DNA of 64,000 nt, from NCBI RefSeq assembly GCF_021917145.1, contig NC_061075.1, positions 4,199,038 to 4,263,037 of the forward strand. Reading direction: 5' to 3'. The position numbers were made by a program, and so were the translations under genes. The notes beneath the pieces are model-generated. The model saw only the letters and a list, made by a program, of their open reading frames with translations, was not told the origin of the DNA and searched no databases. How positions within the stretch are numbered: position 1 is the stretch's first letter; the number at the start of each line of letters is the position of its first letter. Source of the stretch: Hypomesus transpacificus (lineage: Eukaryota; Chordata; Actinopteri; Osmeriformes; Osmeridae). This document shows, piece by piece, positions 60,131-64,000 of the stretch.

Positions 60131-61881
60131 CCGCATATTAGCCTATATGACCTATAATCAATCAATTTTTAGCCACAACAATAGCTATAGACTGTAGTGG
60201 GCAGGCCCATCATTGTCACAAGGAGAGCAAAGGCCTTGGGAGACTGCAGAGACAAGCAAAACTACTTGAAAGTTAGTCACATTCATTATTCATGTACACT
60301 CCAATCCTACATGTCGCTTTCAATGTTCTCTGACGACTTCAATTGTCCTCTCTTAAGTTTCCTGATGGCATTGCGACGAAAAAAAGATGTTAATAAATGA
60401 TGATATAAATATATTGATTCTTTTAATCATTTAGATCATTTTACATTCTGAATAAAGGATGTGTTGACGTCGATGTCCGCAAGTCAATTCACCTCTGCAA
60501 ATGCATGATTCTGCATGTCTTTGAGGAGTTTTGTCTGACTGTCTGACACTTCAACTGGGGTACTTGAATGAAACAAGAGGTTCTCAAACATGATAACCAC
60601 TATTATGAAGGTCTAACACATTCTATGCATTTTAACGCCACAAAAATATAGTTTTTTCTTATTGTCTATGGTAGACTGGATTCATTATAACATTGAGCAA
60701 TTCTCAGTATGTATAATGGCATCCTGCCATCACTTATGGTCATCACAGGACTAAACGTTTAAAAGAGGAGCTCTCTTAAAAAGATGCAGTTGCTCATTTT
60801 GATAATTACTGACTGTGGAGTGAGATTGGATTTGGATTTTTTCCTAAGGCGTCGCTTAATGGCTTTCTCCCTCAAGCTGGGATCCACTACCCGACACTGT
60901 GCTTTCCAAAAAGGAGTGCTTGAACCCAGCGATTACTACAGTTGTGCCCCATGGGGCACAGCCAATTTGTAAGACTAAATGCTGTCAGGAAAACAAAGAA
61001 AGACAGACATGGTACAATAGAATTGGAACATGGGACAGGCCAAGTATTGAAGCCAAATATAGAATATGTATTCCGTTTGTCACCGATATGTCTTCGGGTT
61101 TTGTCGAGCTGCAGAAACCTTTATTCATCTATGGAGATGACGGTGAAATACTGCAATTTTGAATCATTTGGACTGAAGTGCATGAACGCTGGCTCTAAAA
61201 CGCCTGTCTTCTTCGTGGTCCCTGGAGCGGTTTCTCTACTTGACTCTTTCTGTCAGCATCTGTTTGCTCAGTGACCATGTGTGTCTAATAGAGACAGTAT
61301 TTTCAGCCACATGTCCCCTACACTGGTGACAGGATTTCTCTCCACAACCTAATATGGCAAAATGTTCAAGCCTGTAATTATAGTTTTTGTCACATGATAA
61401 AAACACATTAAAGGTTTATCTCCATGATTAACAAAGATAATGATGCACAGCCTGTCTTCAAGCTAAAGCATTAGGCATGCCTTCATCCATGTTATTTGCT
61501 TCTCCAAGGGATGTCAAGTAATGTCAGTGTGAACTCCTTTCAATTCTTCAGAGCTATTTGTGTAGCATCGTAATTGCAGATTGGCTACTATCACTTAATT
61601 TCTACAATCACACCCAAATGCAATGGGGAAAGAACTCCCAATGGGATGAAGGTAAATGAGGCGTGTGTTCTAATCGGGATGTCGGATTAGCCTAATTAGC
61701 TAAACCATCCCTGACATAATTGTATAAACTCTAGCGCTATTATGGTAAACAAATAGAAAAAGTTTGAAAACTCAGAAACCAAATACCCATAAAGAGGAAT
61801 AGCAATTGCAGCTGTCTAAAACTCCATAAATAGAATGGGTCTCTCCCTTTCTCTCTTTAGAGATTTAGATAAGCACTTATT
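60131..61881. other. Intergenic, no gene seen
   Basis: Several short ORFs lie here (for example 60784-61274) but have no family features or credible splice context. Confidence 0.5.
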
Positions 61882-62036
61882 TTTTGGTTGTTCACAATGT
61901 GTGCTTGTTTTGGCTACCCGCAATGCTTTGGGGCTATCTTGTTGTTATTATCAGTGACCTATGCACTTTGTAAAGCTCTCTCTTGGAAGTCGCTTTGGAT
62001 AAAAGCGTCTGCTAAATGAATACATGTAAATGTAAA
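61882..62036 (+). mobile_element. SINE-like repeat, 3' part
   Basis: CTCTCTTGGAAGTCGCTTTG and GCGTCTGCTAAATGAATACA tail, the third copy of the element at 27190-27462. Confidence 0.7.
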
Positions 62037-63589
62037 TTTCCCCCAACAATATCCAATCCTGATGAGATGCATTTAACCTCTTGGTAATGGTTGGAGCTGT
62101 GACCAGTTTGCCAAACAGCAATCTCACACATCAGCCATCCTTCAGATACCATTTTTGTAACACAAATTTTATACGCGTTAGATAGTATGTGCTTGGCTTT
62201 CTATCCAGCCACTGAGTGTTTGATTATAATTGAGTGATTCATTCAACTGGGAATTATTGAGTCAATCTATATACATATATTATACCCTTTGACAGCCAAA
62301 TAAATATGCATTGAAGAGTTGTGTGTTTGTGTGTGCCTGTTTGTGTGCACCAACATGTCAACTTTTTGTAGATTTTTATCTCAACCCGGAGTCACATTTT
62401 GTGCCTGCAGTTCCTGTTTGCCAGTTGTGTGAAGGCTTCATCTATTTTCCCTGTCTATGAAGATATAATTTGAGGATCTTGTACAAATCGATGATCAGTG
62501 ACAACCAATCATCTGTGACACAGACATTGAACATTTAGGCTAGTAACAGAACAAGTTCAGTCTATTCAAGACTCATGTCTGAGGTAGTTCAATGTGTACT
62601 AACTGATTATGAAAGCTCTAGAGGACTGAGACAGAAATCCTTTTCGTTGCACACCTCCCCAATATGTAAATTCTCAAACACCTGTTCTCTAAGCCACAGG
62701 ATACCAATCTGTCTCAAGTAGCTACACGTTTGAAAGGTTTAAGAATAATTCAAATGCAATGATTAGAGGCAGTTTTATTTCTGGCCTTCGATAATTATCA
62801 GGGTTTAGCTAAACAGTACAGGTATGGCTTTGTGCAACACTAAACATTTCCTGCTGCAAAACAAAAGTGGTCTTTTTCAGTCACTCACCACCCATCGCAC
62901 TCATGTCTATTTTGATCCACAGTGTCACCCTCATCTACATTCATTTCCTGGCACAGTACAAACCTAATCACATTATGCCTCATTTTGTTTATTTGTTTTG
63001 TTGGAAAGGGATTTGTCATTTTGGAACTTTGGGAACACATTGAACTAGGTATATACGGTATAATCCGCTTTAACAATATTCTGCTAAAATTGAAGAATTA
63101 TCTGGCCCTGATAGACCAAGAAAAACATCAGAATTTAAAAGTTAATATTACATGACAGAAAACTATCCTCACCTCTGTTACATAACCTCAAAGTGAACGT
63201 GTAAAAACATGTGATACCTTGTGATACCTTAAACCTGGATCTGACCTGAAAATCCCAGTGCACAAGTTTATTAAAGATTAAAAAGAACACTTTATAAACT
63301 AATTTCATGCAGCTTGGTAAAAATCCCCAAATATATTAGTTTTCACCTCATCCTACCTGGCACATTAAGACCAAACCTGTAAATGAAACGGCCATTTTAA
63401 GGGCTGATAAGAAGTAGCTTTGAGTTAGTTGACAATTAGCAGAGCTGGCAGTTTGCAGATGTTTGTAGGACACAATGTATGTTACTTAATTTACCAATGA
63501 GTGTCCACAGAGGCTGCTAATATTAATTGCTTCCACTGGACAAACGTTTGTCCAGAGGAGGTCAGCTTCTGGTAAATATTTTGTTTAAT
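62037..63589. other. Intergenic, no gene seen
   Basis: AT-rich sequence without recognisable exons, RNA genes or transposon ends. Confidence 0.5.
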
Positions 63590-64000
63590 TTCTGTAGGAT
63601 ATTTTCATCAGAAGGATTTCGGGTCAAAAAGAGTCAGAGTGGAATATCTTTCAATATCAAGGCAACTTGAAGGTTTATTCAGCAATGGATACAGGAAGAC
63701 AAAAAGCTAGAATAAAAATTCAACACAAGTCAAAATGAGTAAAATTCCCCACCATCCACAATTCTGTCTCTTAATATTTTCCCACACTTCCTCCCAGGTC
63801 GTTCACCTTGTCAATGAGGCCACCATGTGTACCCACTCACTTATCTGTCTACGGACAAATCAACCTGCTCTCCCTGTTCTCTCCCTCAAAGGACACAGAT
63901 TCTCAAAACAGATGCACTACTAACTCATCTACTTGGCCTTCCTTCTATAGGCTTCTTCTACTAAACTTTGGCAACACCCCTCTTTCCTGTTCCCTGAGTG
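63590..64000. repeat. Interspersed repeat, second copy, cut by the window edge
   Basis: Direct-orientation partner of 59645-60130 (GTAGGATATTTTCATC, GGTTTATTCAGCAATGGATA). It continues to the end of the window. Confidence 0.65.

Noticed and set aside
60784-61274. ORFs of 62-110 codons downstream of dynlt2b
   Set aside because: Three frames overlap with no family features, and no splice signals link them to a neighbour.

Overview
The window is vertebrate nuclear DNA from a teleost fish. It has multi-exon genes with GT-AG introns, long CT/GA/TG microsatellites, polyadenylation signals, and fish-type SINE, LINE, LTR and DNA-transposon remnants. The species cannot be fixed from the sequence. Exon boundaries below were set by hand from splice consensus, frame continuity and remembered family sequences.

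Layout. 1-13.9 kb (+): the 3' nineteen coding exons of rubcn (Rubicon, a negative regulator of autophagy), from the end of its RUN domain to the C-terminal zinc-binding Rubicon-homology domain. The last intron carries a 1.1-kb open reading frame that continues the upstream exon and contains a repeated basic motif, a possible alternative C-terminus. 14-26.3 kb (-): two tandem, apparently intact 5-HT3-type Cys-loop receptor genes of 478 aa with identical exon lengths. 26.4-31.2 kb: SINE, Harbinger and other DNA-transposon debris. 31.2-35.6 kb and 45.2-51.6 kb: two copies of a segmental duplication, each with a two-exon receptor-transporting-protein (rtp) gene on the minus strand. Between them lie a solo LTR, a 703-bp inverted-repeat element, an orphan first exon of a third htr3 copy, and a third, more divergent, complete htr3-like gene (473 aa). 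54.1-57.1 kb (-): a five-exon, 275-aa inhibitory immunoglobulin receptor whose exon plan and tail motifs match PD-1 (PDCD1). 58.1-59.4 kb (+): dynlt2b (TCTEX1D2), a dynein-2 light chain. 59.5-64 kb: intergenic repeats.

How the genes relate. There is no operon logic. The block reads as conserved linkage: human RUBCN, DYNLT2B, HTR3C/D/E and RTP1/2/4 all lie on 3q27-q29, and human PDCD1 is next to RTP5 on 2q37 (from memory). The channel and rtp genes have expanded locally by tandem and segmental duplication, and later transposon insertions distinguish the copies.

Most interesting signals: the PD-1-like gene beside rtp genes, with a V domain lacking the canonical disulfide; the in-frame intronic ORF of rubcn; a 465-bp miniature LTR retrotransposon with tRNA-like promoter boxes in its LTRs, dated by an empty paralogous site; and channel genes that have lost the conductance-limiting arginines and altered the transmitter-binding box.
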